Assembly (NCBI GenBank): GCA_001949185.1
Contig: BDGG01000023.1
Span: forward strand, 124,001 to 188,000
Direction of reading: 5' to 3'
DNA: 64,000 nucleotides
Origin: Ramazzottius varieornatus
Taxonomy: Eukaryota; Tardigrada; Eutardigrada; Parachela; Ramazzottiidae
Shown here: piece after piece, positions 24,146-34,779 of the stretch
Position numbering within the stretch: the first letter of the stretch is position 1
How the letters are laid out: the number at the start of each line of letters is the position of its first letter
The notes under the pieces: generated by a model
Database searches by the model: none
What the model saw: only the letters and a program-made list of their open reading frames with translations
What the model was told of the DNA's origin: nothing
Translations under genes and position numbers: made by a program

Positions 24146-26683
24146 TCATACGTCGGCTAGAATGGGGACATTGCTATTGGTCAAGGGGCGGTGGCGCTCG
24201 TTTTCAAACCAGCCAAAAACTCTGGGATCGTTTCGCACCCCATGGTTCAATTTTGACATAAAACACGTGGTGCTGCAGGTGTTAATGGTCCCGTAGTCAT
24301 TTTTCGTTTGACCAAGTGTGCCTACTGACAGCGATGTGGTTATTTGCCGGTAGTAACTTGGGCGTTCTGAGGATCGGTCACGAACAGGTTCGCCGGAACT
24401 CGTCAAGGGACTCGTTTCGTATGCGACGACTTCCGTGTCTTTTTCGGGCTTGATCCACGAAGGAAACATACGATGTGCGAGACCGCGTGACCGATTCCAG
24501 TTTATTAACAGCATTAAAGCGGAAATGGCCGTGAACGCAAACATGAGTCCCGCTGCGATTTGCGCGATCTTGATGAAACCATATTGGAAGTACACGCTGC
24601 TACCAATAACGGCACCGATCGCGTCCCTGAAAACAAATTACAAGATAATCGCCGGTTTCTCAGAAGCCTTGGCCACGTAACTGGTACATACCCGATGTAG
24701 ATTGTCGTGAAAAATGTGGCAAGAATCAAAGCATACGTAGCGACGTTTTCTTCTAGTCCACATGTTCTACAACAGGTACAGTGGACAAAAATCAGAGTAA
24801 GACCGGTAACATAGTATGGTGGTGTAACTTACAGTGCTCGTTTCAGCGAGATGTCGAACACGAGAACGCATCCGAAGGCGATAAAGACATTCATGACGAA
24901 AAGTAAGACGGTATCCAACCAAAGAAGCCTGTAAATAGCAGCGCTGGTTCGTAACGTTGGGAGTTTCGAAATGATGAACCAGCTGATATTTTTGGGAGGA
25001 CATCAAACCTAGGGGGAATGAAACTAAAAGCAGGAATTGGACCCAGGAGCATCCATATGACTGCCACGCCTAATGGAACGAGCACGATCCAACGGTAGTC
25101 GACGTGAAACCGTCTGAAGGCCCAGCCGAATATGGGAGCCGTTCCCGCGTACGCCAAGAAGGCTATGGCAAAAATTAGCCCTTCCACTTGGGCCCCTTGG
25201 TCAAACTACAGCAGATCAAGAAACTCAGTGATCTGAAATTTGGCGTTAAATGAGCTGGAGCATACCGAAGCTAAATACGGCTCAAGTGATGTGCCGAATA
25301 TTCCCCAGTTCATCCCAGTGGCGAAATTGACAAAACCAACGCCCAAAAATATTCGGTCAGTCAGTACGTGCTTCGTCTCACGAGGCTTGGGTCGCAAGTT
25401 GACGCCTTGAAACAAGACAAACGTCGAGCAGTACACCCCGCACCAGGAGATGGAAGTCTTTGATAAGAGTAATTATAATTACCTGTGATTTGTTGAAGGA
25501 AGAAATACCCTAGGAGACCGGTCATCAATAGCGACAGACCGATAAAAATGCAAGCAGCACTAAATCCTCCAGCCTACAACGTGGGGCAAATACTTGTTAG
25601 AAAAAGCCGTGGGAAACTGGATCCTGATAACAGAAGATCAGACACCGAGTGCCCGATTACTCACCGCGTAGAGTGCGCCGCTTAGAACGGGCCCCAGGGT
25701 ATATCCGATACCGACAAAGCATTCCAGAATACCCTGTAAGAATCACCGTGTAGAAAATCCTAACCCGAGTCGCAATACGAAACTGCACTGAATGCCTTAC
25801 AAATGCGATGGTCGCGTGTTCGGAAAACGCTAAACAGACGATGACGTTCGAGGAAGTAGATAAAGCTAAAAGCAAAAGACGGTAAGGAACTTCGATCAAA
25901 CAATAAAATTCCACAATTCTACATTCTATTAATATTAATAATACATGCTTTTTTTTCTTTTTTTTATTACATGCTTTTTTTTATACATGCTTACTTACTG
26001 GCATACGCAAATCCCTCGACAAACCGAATAATTGTTGCCGGTGCGACGAAGGCAGCGACCATCTCGGTAATATTCAGAACTCTACACATCGCGATAACAC
26101 ACATGATCATACAGTACTTGTCGGTATTAAGCTTTGAGGTTCCCGGATACTTACGCGAGCGCTAAATAGCAAGCTCCTCCAGTGAAGGAAGAGACGCAGA
26201 ACGTTGTTCGGGTCCCCAAGAAAGGAATCTTCAACATAAAACCATTACCTGGCTAGCCGTTCTGCCCCGGATTCCTTGGAACGGAGCGCTGAGCCACGTA
26301 ACTGTACCTACAATCTTCGCTTGAAAGGGTTCAAATATAACGTTGGATATCGAGAACAGGCCAAAGATCAGACCGCTGTACGCGTAAGGGATGCCTTTGG
26401 CTACAATCTAGAAAGGCACGCCGCATTTGTTACTGAATGGCGCATCCAAAAATCTTGTTCGTAACGCTAGTGGTTGTCTCACCGTAGGAGGCAGGATGAG
26501 CGGGATGCTAGCGTTAGCGATGTTAATAAACATGGTAGAACAGCACCCGGCTATCAGAGTGAGGATCTGAGATCGCGTAAACCGAGAGCGAGATCGACCT
26601 GGATGATCGGTTTCGGTGGGCATCGTTCCGGCTTTGACGGCTTTGACGGCTTTGACAGTGTCGGTGTCCAGAATACTTTGCAT
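24146..26683 (-). CDS. MFS transporter, SLC18B1-like, 12 exons
   Basis: Twelve-TM major-facilitator transporter resembling vesicular polyamine transporter SLC18B1. Exons 26683-26483, 26407-26312, 26228-26155, 26081-25999, 25865-25801, 25733-25665, 25573-25483, 25405-25266, 25205-25009, 24928-24833, 24766-24692 and 24626-24146 all join in phase, giving 555 residues. Family-like segments in order: TM1 TLIAGCCSTMFINIANASIP, YAYSGLIFGLFSISN, GYTLGPVLSGALYA (motif after TM4), GLIFAIAFLAYAGTAPIFGW, WMLLGPIP and GLEENVATYALILATFF. These correspond to the same blocks in human SLC18B1 as I remember it. The C-terminal cytoplasmic tail of roughly 100 residues is longer than usual. The N-terminus contains three copies of a Val-Lys-Ala repeat. 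Substrate is inferred from the family only. Confidence 0.9.
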
Positions 26684-27994
26684 GCTGTAGGCACGAACAG
26701 TTAGTTTGTCGTGGCGGAAGTAACCGCTCCAGTGAACCTCTTCGAAATGGTATAGCTCCGACAGATTCGATGTTGAACAGAATAAACATGTATAATCAAA
26801 GGAACATTTTCACGAGAGCACTGAAAAGAACCGATCCCCAGAAGTCGTCGTACGGTAGACATATGTATGTACATAAATTTTGGACCAAATTTGCTGTTTA
26901 GCAAAAAAGAAACAATAGCACCACGTAAACTGCAAGACAAAATTCAGTGCACCGGTGGCATTGCACCATAGCCGACTCGAACTTGTCGAACGATATCACC
27001 GAACACAGTCCGTCATGCACAGTTGGTAAAACAGCTACAGCCTACATTTGCTATAGTCATGGATGAAGTTTCCACAAGAAAGATACACCACACATGACCG
27101 ATATTCTGCCCCAAGCGGGAACGCACCGAATGGCTGTCGGCAATCCATTTGCTGTTAACCAGGACTTTACTTACAGTATGTGGTGGAAACAGAGCAGACT
27201 CACGTAATGAAAGACGGGTCGGACTTCGACGGAAATCCTATCAGGTCATTTTCTATGACTTGTCGGACTTCCCCACGGTGAACTTCATACTGTAATGCTT
27301 CATGAGCTTCGCGAAGTACATATCAAACGCGCGAACTATCCCCTAGGCGGTTGGTAGGGCAAAACTTTTGGACCGGGTTTCAATTGTACGCGTATGATGA
27401 TATGCTTCGCGAAGTTCATGAAGCTTTACAGTAGATTGTTTTTCCCAAAGTGAACAAAGATTATCCCGCAGTTTTTCTTCGTAATGTATCAGGTCTTTCA
27501 GCTAAATCTGTTCTTGAAACCTTCTCTCGTAACAGGTTCTTCAGGTTTCGTCAATTACGCGCAACGTGTGCCCTTTATGACGGGCAGATACGGCTCTACT
27601 TCTGCACGTTAAACTCCATGCCCAGCTGAGCATGTAAAGACGACAGCTGGAGCCTCCGTTCTCAACGACTCGACACGTCAGAATCGGCAGGTCCTGGCGG
27701 TTCTCGACCCTGTGCTGAAGGGATCCGCGCGAACCAAGCGATGTTTTGGTACTGTATATCTACGTCCATTTCTACTACCCAGCCCTCAATGTGTTAATAT
27801 CTTCTTCAGGTCGAAACTATATCAATATCCATATCCAGGTATCTCCTTGCATAAAAAATTCCCATGAAAAGCATTTCGAGAGGTTCTTCGTTATCTTGAA
27901 TAACTTTATTTTCAGGCCTCCGGCTTCACAGCTTTTGATTCCCAATTTCAGATTTCTTCACAAGAAAAACCTGTTAAACCAGGAGTAAGCTGAA
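26684..27994. other. intergenic, one miniature element
   Basis: Holds the 142-bp element at 27290-27431. No gene was recognised between the transporter and the kinase gene. Confidence 0.5.
27290..27431. mobile_element. 142-bp mariner-type MITE, copy 1
   Basis: TA-flanked (27288-27289, 27432-27433). The inverted ends read CTGTAATGCTTCATGAGCTT and CTGTAAAGCTTCATGAACTT, each followed by CGCGAAG. Two more copies of about the same length lie at 42832-42973 and 50170-50312. Confidence 0.85.
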
Positions 27995-29680
27995 TTAATT
28001 GTTTGCGAAAAACGAACATTTTAAAAGTTCAGTAGCGTCCAACCTACGTTGTGGATCGACCTCCACACAGCTGTTTACCAGCACAGCAATATCGACTGGT
28101 AAATCATCCGGTAACTGCGGCCTAATGCGCTGACTGGTGCCCGCGACGAGTGTTCCGGCATCTGATATTCTTTCATTGGTATAAGCTGGAGACTTTCCCA
28201 TCCACATCTGCAGCACCACACAGCCATAGCTCCATATATCCGTTTTTCGACCAACGCGATGTTTTTCGTACTCGTTCATTAAGCCATGTAAAGCGTACAT
28301 TTCGGCTGAGAGAAATGGATCCGTGCCTCTAAACGACACATTCTGGCCTTCGGACCTTTCTCTGCTCAAAACTGTTATATCATCCAAATCGCCAATTTTG
28401 AGCACACACGTGCTTCGGTGTGGCGATGAAAGGAAAATGTTCTCGCCCTTGATATCACGGTGGATTATGCGCCAGTGATGCAGATACTCGATACCAAGCA
28501 AAATTTGCTGGCACCACTTTCGGAACAACTCTGGACACGGTCTCTGCTGTCGTGAAGCCGCAGCAAGCGTTCCACCTGAAAACAGGGAGAGCGGGCTTTG
28601 ATACCTTCGATTGTTTGATGACCCAAAACAGTAAAAACAGTTTTGCTCACGCGTCCGTTATGTGAACGGGCGTTTGCAACGAAGAAAACGCTTAACGTGC
28701 CATAGTAAAACACGGAAAGATTTCCTAGTGCTCGGCACTTGTACCTGTGCAGTACTCCATCAAAACCTCGCATTGCGGATGCACTCTCGAATTGCTGTAA
28801 CGGAAATCTATGTAGCTGACGATATGCGGGTGGTCCAGTCTGAGAATTTTTAAGGCTCTCCTTTTCGAGGCAAATATGTACCGTTCCCGGGCTTCACCTT
28901 GAGGTGGAAGCGGAGTTGTCTTTATTATTATTTCCTTTTGTTCGTTGTCCTCAACCACAAGGCGTCCCACATGGATCTGCACGCCGGAATTCCCTCCTGT
29001 GAGGTATTCTTCCCTTTCGAAGGGAATGTTAGTTGATTCTTCATTGCTATCCCATTTCAACGCGTTTGCGTCCACTTTGTAAAAACGAGATTCCAGTAGG
29101 GCTTTGGCAACCCATCTCATATCCGGGTTGAGCTCGAGACAATCGAGGACGAATTCAACTATACTCAAAGAGCATTTTCTCAGGAAACTCGGTACCGCAC
29201 CTCCGATAATCGCCCGCATAGCACGAATTTTGGGCATTCCAGATGAATCAGCAATGTCAAGCTCGTCGTTGCGCACTAGAGCTTCATACTGGGGAGCCGT
29301 TCCTGACATCATTTCTAAACAAAGACAGCCGAAGCTCCAGATATCTGTTTTTGTTCCAACGACGAACTGGCGCTCTGTCTCGGACAAGAAGTACTGCATG
29401 AACATCTCCGGCGACATGTACGAGAGCGTACCACCGAAAAAGACTTCGTTAGGCATCGCAGTGGCGCCCTTCAGCTGAGTAATCGATGCCAAGTCTGCTA
29501 TCTTCAGAACGCATTTGTCAACATCCGCGCAGTTCAACAAAACGTTGTTGCCAGTAAGATTAGTGTGGACGATGTGCTGAGCATGTAAGTACGATAATCC
29601 GTTGAGTATTTGGCTAGTCCAGTTCTGCAGTCTGCTCGATGTCATCATGCGCATTTTCACACTTTCCCGGAGGGTTCCGC
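27995..29680 (-). CDS. tandem pseudokinase-kinase protein, 5' part not found
   Basis: Two visible exons, 29680-28745 and 28575-27995 (in phase), encode about 505 residues with two protein-kinase domains. Domain 1 lacks its N-lobe: it begins at GGTLRES. Its catalytic loop is HTNLTGNN (Arg and catalytic Asp of HRD replaced) and DFG is DLA, so it is presumably inactive; SPE and DIWSFGC are kept. Domain 2 has a lysine strand (EIIIKTT), a canonical HRDIKGEN loop, DLD in place of DFG, SAE for APE, and DIWSYGC. The linker is acidic. The fold and DIWSxGC block suggest the STE/MAP3K-like group. The first visible exon starts with an acceptor in phase 1, so an upstream exon must have existed. The sequence there is the repeat region around 30008, and I found no N-lobe. 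Confidence 0.82.
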
Positions 29681-30007
29681 CTGCAAAAGCTGACTCGTTG
29701 TAATTTGTGTAAATCTTATCAAGGACGTGGATGCAGATAGTGTTCAAACTACAATACGATTACAACTCAAAGGTGTCTCACTAGCCAGGCCAGAAACCTG
29801 TGTGTGCTGGTCTAGGCACCCGTAAGAACACCTATAATTGTTACGCGCCAATTTGAAGACGTTGGAGTACCGCCGATATTACCACGCCTTCTATGCATGT
29901 CACATGGAGTTCTCTACGATCTTGCTGCGTTGTCGTGCCTGGACCGAAAAGTCTCTAGGTGATCAGTGTTAAGGTGCATATCAGATCCGAAAACTTTCCA
30001 AAATGAG

Positions 30008-30393
30008 TGGATGCCAAGAGAAAATAGAAACGTGACAGGCCATTCGACACAAAAGTGCAAGGGACGGAGCTCGATGCCAATGAAAAAACTAGAACTTTTA
30101 TTGTTTCCCAAAGACGTGCTGCCACACAAGTTAACTTATTCTTGGCAGATTTTCATTCGCGAATCTTCCTGCTCGTCTGAAATATTTTGGCCAAAAATCG
30201 AGAGGGAAGGAAAAGCGGATGTCAGAGACACAATGCTGTTATTTGCCAGGAAAGTTCAGTATGGCAAAGTTGAATCGTGACGTGTGATGTCACGCACGAT
30301 CCAGGCGGACGCACTGTTCAGCCGTGTTTCATCATAATGCCGTACATTTTCACCCGCACGACATGCCAAGTTTCTATTTTCTATTGGCATCCA
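30008..30393. mobile_element. inverted-repeat element, 386 bp, copy 2 of dispersed family
   Basis: Begins TGGATGCCAAGAGAAAATAG; the inverse of its right end begins TGGATGCCAATAGAAAATAG. It shares these arms and internal words with 7857-8091. No transposase frame. It sits immediately upstream of the 5'-truncated kinase gene. Confidence 0.7.
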
Positions 30394-31107
30394 GCCAAAT
30401 GCTCAGTGTCAAGGCGTTGTTTTTTTTCACTGCACGTCCGGCTTGCACAGCATAAGTATAGGTTTTATGCTGTGCAGTTATCCACGGCTTATGTTTTGCC
30501 TAATATCGCTGCACAGAATTTCAAATTCTGTGCGAGCTGAGTTGATTGTACTATTGACCACTTTGGTCGAAATTTGAAATTCCAGTGGAGTAGAGCGTGA
30601 TCAGACCGATCAGCGAATTGGAACTGGCGCTCCAAGTAATCCGAGCGACGCGCCTTCCCCACATTGCGCCACTTGACTTCCGCTCTCGTTCCTTCTGCAA
30701 ATCCATCACGTTTTCGACCTGAAACAGCATTAAAACGAGGAAGAGACATTTCTCTTCCCAAAACTACTGCTAGAAAACGCGAACAAAGTCCTGGATTCAT
30801 CCGATTGAGGGATAAGTGACAGATCGCGAATCTCAGTTCCCGGCTGAACTCGCGCAGCGTAATATCGCTCTATCTTGTTTTTCGGTGCCGGATGTGTCGA
30901 AACCGCGAAACGGTTTCTGCACAGAAACCTGCACAGAACCTGCACAGCACAAAATCATGTGCTTTTATGTAATTCAGGGCCGAAACATGACTTGCGAAGT
31001 AGTTCTAATGGGTGCAAAATCGCAGCATAATGCATACATCTAAAAGTTAATTTTTCCGCAGCACCGCACGATTGCCAGTAGCTTTCTGTTTCACCATTGT
31101 ACAAAAT

Positions 31108-31201
31108 CGATATTGCTTCCCTGCCGATATGGTCACGTGGTACAGATCACCATCAATGCATATTATGCGTCATGTGATAACCGGCAGGGGAGCAATATCG
31201 A
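31108..31201. repeat. 94-bp inverted repeat
   Basis: TCGATATTGCTTCCCTGCCG at the left pairs with the inverse of CGGCAGGGGAGCAATATCGA at the right; the arms continue with mismatches around a GTCACGTG word. Probably a miniature element. Confidence 0.65.
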
Positions 31202-31719
31202 CATTTCACAAACGTGCCGCGTGGCCTATTGGATCGGGTTCGAAAACTTTCTACAGTATGCATGGGTCATGCATCTTCTCAAGTTGTACCTCAGTGCAGG
31301 CTACGAGGGAGACGACGTTATTCCGCCACGCCGATCTTCACCTCCTAATTCCGCCATCTTTTTCTATCCTCAATCCCTGCTCCAAATCCAACTATTTTTG
31401 TTTTCTGAGATAGACAACCCATTTTCGTGAAGCTATCAACGAGTTTGAGAAAAATCGGGATACCGGGAGCTGACAGATGTTCTCTGGAATGGAGAACGGT
31501 CTGCTCAGTGTTAAAAAGCCTAAAGTTGTATCGATAAGCGTACTATGAAGCTTTTCGCGCCGGCGGAATCATGAGGTAAAAATCGGCGTGGCGGAATTAC
31601 GTCATCGCCCTCGTATACATTTTCTAAACACCAACAGCGCACCGCAAGACTTCGAGCCCATCTCAGTGAACGAAATGACGAAAAGCACCAATGAGAGCAA
31701 GACCGCGCTCTAGATGACT

Positions 31720-33621
31720 TTAGTGAGCCCTAAGCTCGTAGGAGGTGTTCCCGGCGACCAGTTCGTCCAGCTTCTCAATGACTTCGGCCATTCCGGTGCC
31801 GCTTGTATTCGTGGTCTTTTCCCCATGTTTGCCCGCTCCTGCCTCTCTGTGCAAGAGCTCGTAAACCAGGATACCATATGAGCATAATAAAGTTATCATC
31901 TGCAAACACGTTACAATTTAGGCCTCGAAGGTCCATCTTTATGTCTCATGTACATACCGTAACGCAAAGGTGTCGCGAAAAGAGGAAGAGCCTCCCTGCG
32001 ACCACACCCGAATGAGTATGCTTAGTAGCAAGAAGGAAATGCAACAGCTCCCTTTCGGACTCCTGGATCAAACAAAAAAAACAGAGGTAAGCAACATATG
32101 AAGTTCTTCTGACAAAGTTAGCAACGACCCATTTGTTGAACATTCAAATGGTTCACACATGTGGGGTACATGATTTAGCTCAGCCTTCGAAATACAAAAA
32201 TCATATGTGAAAGCAACAAAATAATTTTAGAAGAAATCTGTGTGGTATAGATAAAAAGATTTCATGATGATTATTTAGTTTGGTTGGTTCAGAAAGTTCT
32301 CTTACGTCATCCTGTGTTGCTTCGGGTATGAATGTTAAAGCTTGCACATGATGGTACGTCTCTTCCGCCTGCAAGAAACGGGACAAAGATGGTCCAACGA
32401 AAGCAGCATATGCATGTGACCGGACAACGCAGCAAATGACAGTTCAAAAGCTCAGAGTAACTTTTGAGACCAGCCCCATTGTTTGTTTACCTCCTCGTGC
32501 AGCTGAACCAACGGCCAATACTGTGTACACAAGAAAAAGCCCATCCACACTAACGTAGCAGTTGCGTGGTACACTCTGTCAAAATAATAGTTCACTCCCG
32601 GCTTATTTTCATAGCCGATCAGCAGTCCAACAAAGCCGATAGACGTAGCAAAGTCCGCCGCGACGACCACCAAAAAGATTTTGGAGAAGGCTTCGCTCAG
32701 TTCTTCCACGTACTGCGTGGCCTTGAAATGCATGGCACGGATGGAGGTGATAGTGTCGTCGTGGGACGACATCTCCTCTACGCTGCCTTCCTTGTCAGGC
32801 AAGGTCCAAACTGTTTCCTTCACTTCCCGCGTGTTTCCCGCATCATGCGCAAGCTTCTTCAGTTTCCGATTGATCAGGTACAGTAACTGTCGCCCGCCCT
32901 CACCTAACCCAATCAACGAGGCAACGATCATCTGCGTCATCACAAACGGTACCATTGTGAGGAAAGTTAGCAAGATAGTAACGTGCCAGTTTAGCAAAAC
33001 GAAATTCAGCTGGTAAAAATCCCATGTTTCGTAGTTTTCGGAGAAGTCGATCTTGTTCCAGTACAGAAGCACCATGATGAAACACAGAAGAATCAGAGCT
33101 ACCGAGAGCCCGAATATGATGAAAGAACTGCGGATTGTGGAAGCTAAAGGGGAAGTCTCCCACGAGGAACGTCGTGCGACGACGAGTAGGCGCCGAAGGT
33201 GCTCGGTAATGCGGAGTATGCGCCTGTGGTGGAAGAAGAAGAGGGAAAGTACCACGAAAGAACGAAGGTTGATGAGGACCCAAGGTACTTCGTCCAGGAT
33301 GCGCACGATCATGGAGGAAGCCTTCTCGGTGCCTTTGCTCAATGCTTTCTGGAACTCATCAATCTGGAAATTGAGGACGGAGAGTGTGTAAATGATAAAC
33401 CAAATGATCAAAGCAGCAACGAAGAAAATTAAGAATATTATTCGGATGAGGCGAAGTATCCGCGAAAGACTGCCCTTTCGGCGGAAGTCGGTACACAGAT
33501 CATCACGAAGACGGTCAGATGATGAAACTGAGAAGCCGAAGGCGCGTAAAAGCCAGAAAGCTGGTAGTTCTTTCATCGGGTACCATTGACGGGGGTCCGA
33601 CATAGTGGCGGTCGCGGACAT
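31720..33621 (-). CDS. gustatory-receptor-like 7-TM protein, 4 exons
   Basis: Invertebrate gustatory-receptor-type membrane protein. Exons 33621-32491, 32368-32306, 32062-31958 and 31899-31720 join in phase, giving 492 residues. A second Met is 7 codons downstream of the start. Seven hydrophobic segments: about 61-82, 112-132, 165-187, 206-240, 312-336, 352-372, and a last one at the start of exon 4 (MITLLCSYGILVYELL). The single large exon followed by small C-terminal exons, the segment GVVAGRLFLFSRHL before the last TM and the Tyr-Gly in TM7 follow the C-terminal signature of that superfamily (xAxGxFxLxR...TY). The intracellular loop before TM5 is long and acidic. The 45-residue C-tail after TM7 is unusual for insect receptors. 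Ligand unknown. Confidence 0.8.
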
Positions 33622-34779
33622 TAAAATTAGCGACGGAAATAATGAAGCAAAGTTGGAGGATGAAGAGTCTTCCGACCTGTGTGGACTTTCTACAGTGCTT
33701 GTTTGGGGTGATGTTCATCTGGTTACTTTTGAAGTATTGAGTGTAACGAGAGCGCTATGATAACTTTTGTGTTTGAACTTTATCTTCATCTTTAGTGCGG
33801 AAACGTGAAGGGAAAGAGGACAGGTGAAGGTTGGGAAGCAATCGATCTGAATGGTAATTTTGAATTTGACGAGTGTAAGTGTCAGCGACGGTATGGAATA
33901 CCAATGTCAATAGAACATGACGACTGCGTGGTTTCTGCCTATATCTGCAGTCAAGGTTTCTGCTTGATCAGTGCGTTTTGCTTGATCAGTGCTTTTCTAT
34001 CCAAAGAGAGATGGCGTGCTCGTCGAAAATGACAACGGGAGATATAGCCGGGGTGGAGAACTTTCCGTCCAATACTGTACCGGTTGCATGACGGAGCTCT
34101 CGGCTGCAAACAGATTGTAGCAGTTTACTGCCCGGACAGCCTGCCTGTTTTACTGCCATGACTTGGTGATGCACCTGCTTCTCAGTACCGATCGCAATAC
34201 AGTTAGCATTCAGTAAGAGATAAACGCTTGCGCGTCCAACATGTATATCGTGTCACCTATGAATATCGTAACGACCTGCGCAGATCATCCTTTGTGGTTT
34301 ATACTGTAGTTTAAGGTCTGACGGAAGTCCATCTTGGTCGTAAAGCGTCGCCTCGTGTTAATCACACCTTGGTGTGCGATAATCTAGGAACCCATAATGT
34401 TACCTTTATGGTGGCAAGTACGGAAATAAATGCGGGCTGAATATTCCAAACCAACCGGTGTCCCGAATTACATTATCGCAGGGTTGATTTGTATGAGGAG
34501 TCCCAACCGAAGTAATCTGATGACGATTACGAACGTTTACATCCTTTCAGAGCGAATGGTCTGCCACAACGCTGATAAGGTCAGAGTAGGAGCCCCTCCA
34601 GGGAGGCGTAACGATCACTAGGATGCAGATACCTTATGTCGGTCCTGGTTGGATTACCGCTAGAAACTCAGAGATCATTTTACAGTTGTCGGTATCTGCA
34701 AGACAGCGCATTGATTCTTTCTCTGAGGCAACGTTATATCTATTTGGGGCTGAGGCACACCGCTTCGAACCCGGATAAA
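33622..34779. other. intergenic between divergent genes
   Basis: Lies between the 5' ends of the receptor-like gene (-) and gene A (+), so it may hold both promoters. A CTTGATCAGTG-type word is repeated in tandem near 33962-33990. No gene recognised. Confidence 0.4.

Larger units (their letters stand above)
29681..31719. other. intergenic, two inverted-repeat elements
   Basis: Holds the repeats at 30008-30393 and 31108-31201. No exon carrying the missing kinase N-lobe was found. The open frames here are short and unconvincing. Confidence 0.5.

Noticed and set aside
32566-33589. several plus-strand frames of 60-112 codons
   Set aside because: They are antisense to the large exon of the gustatory-receptor-like gene and show no independent support.
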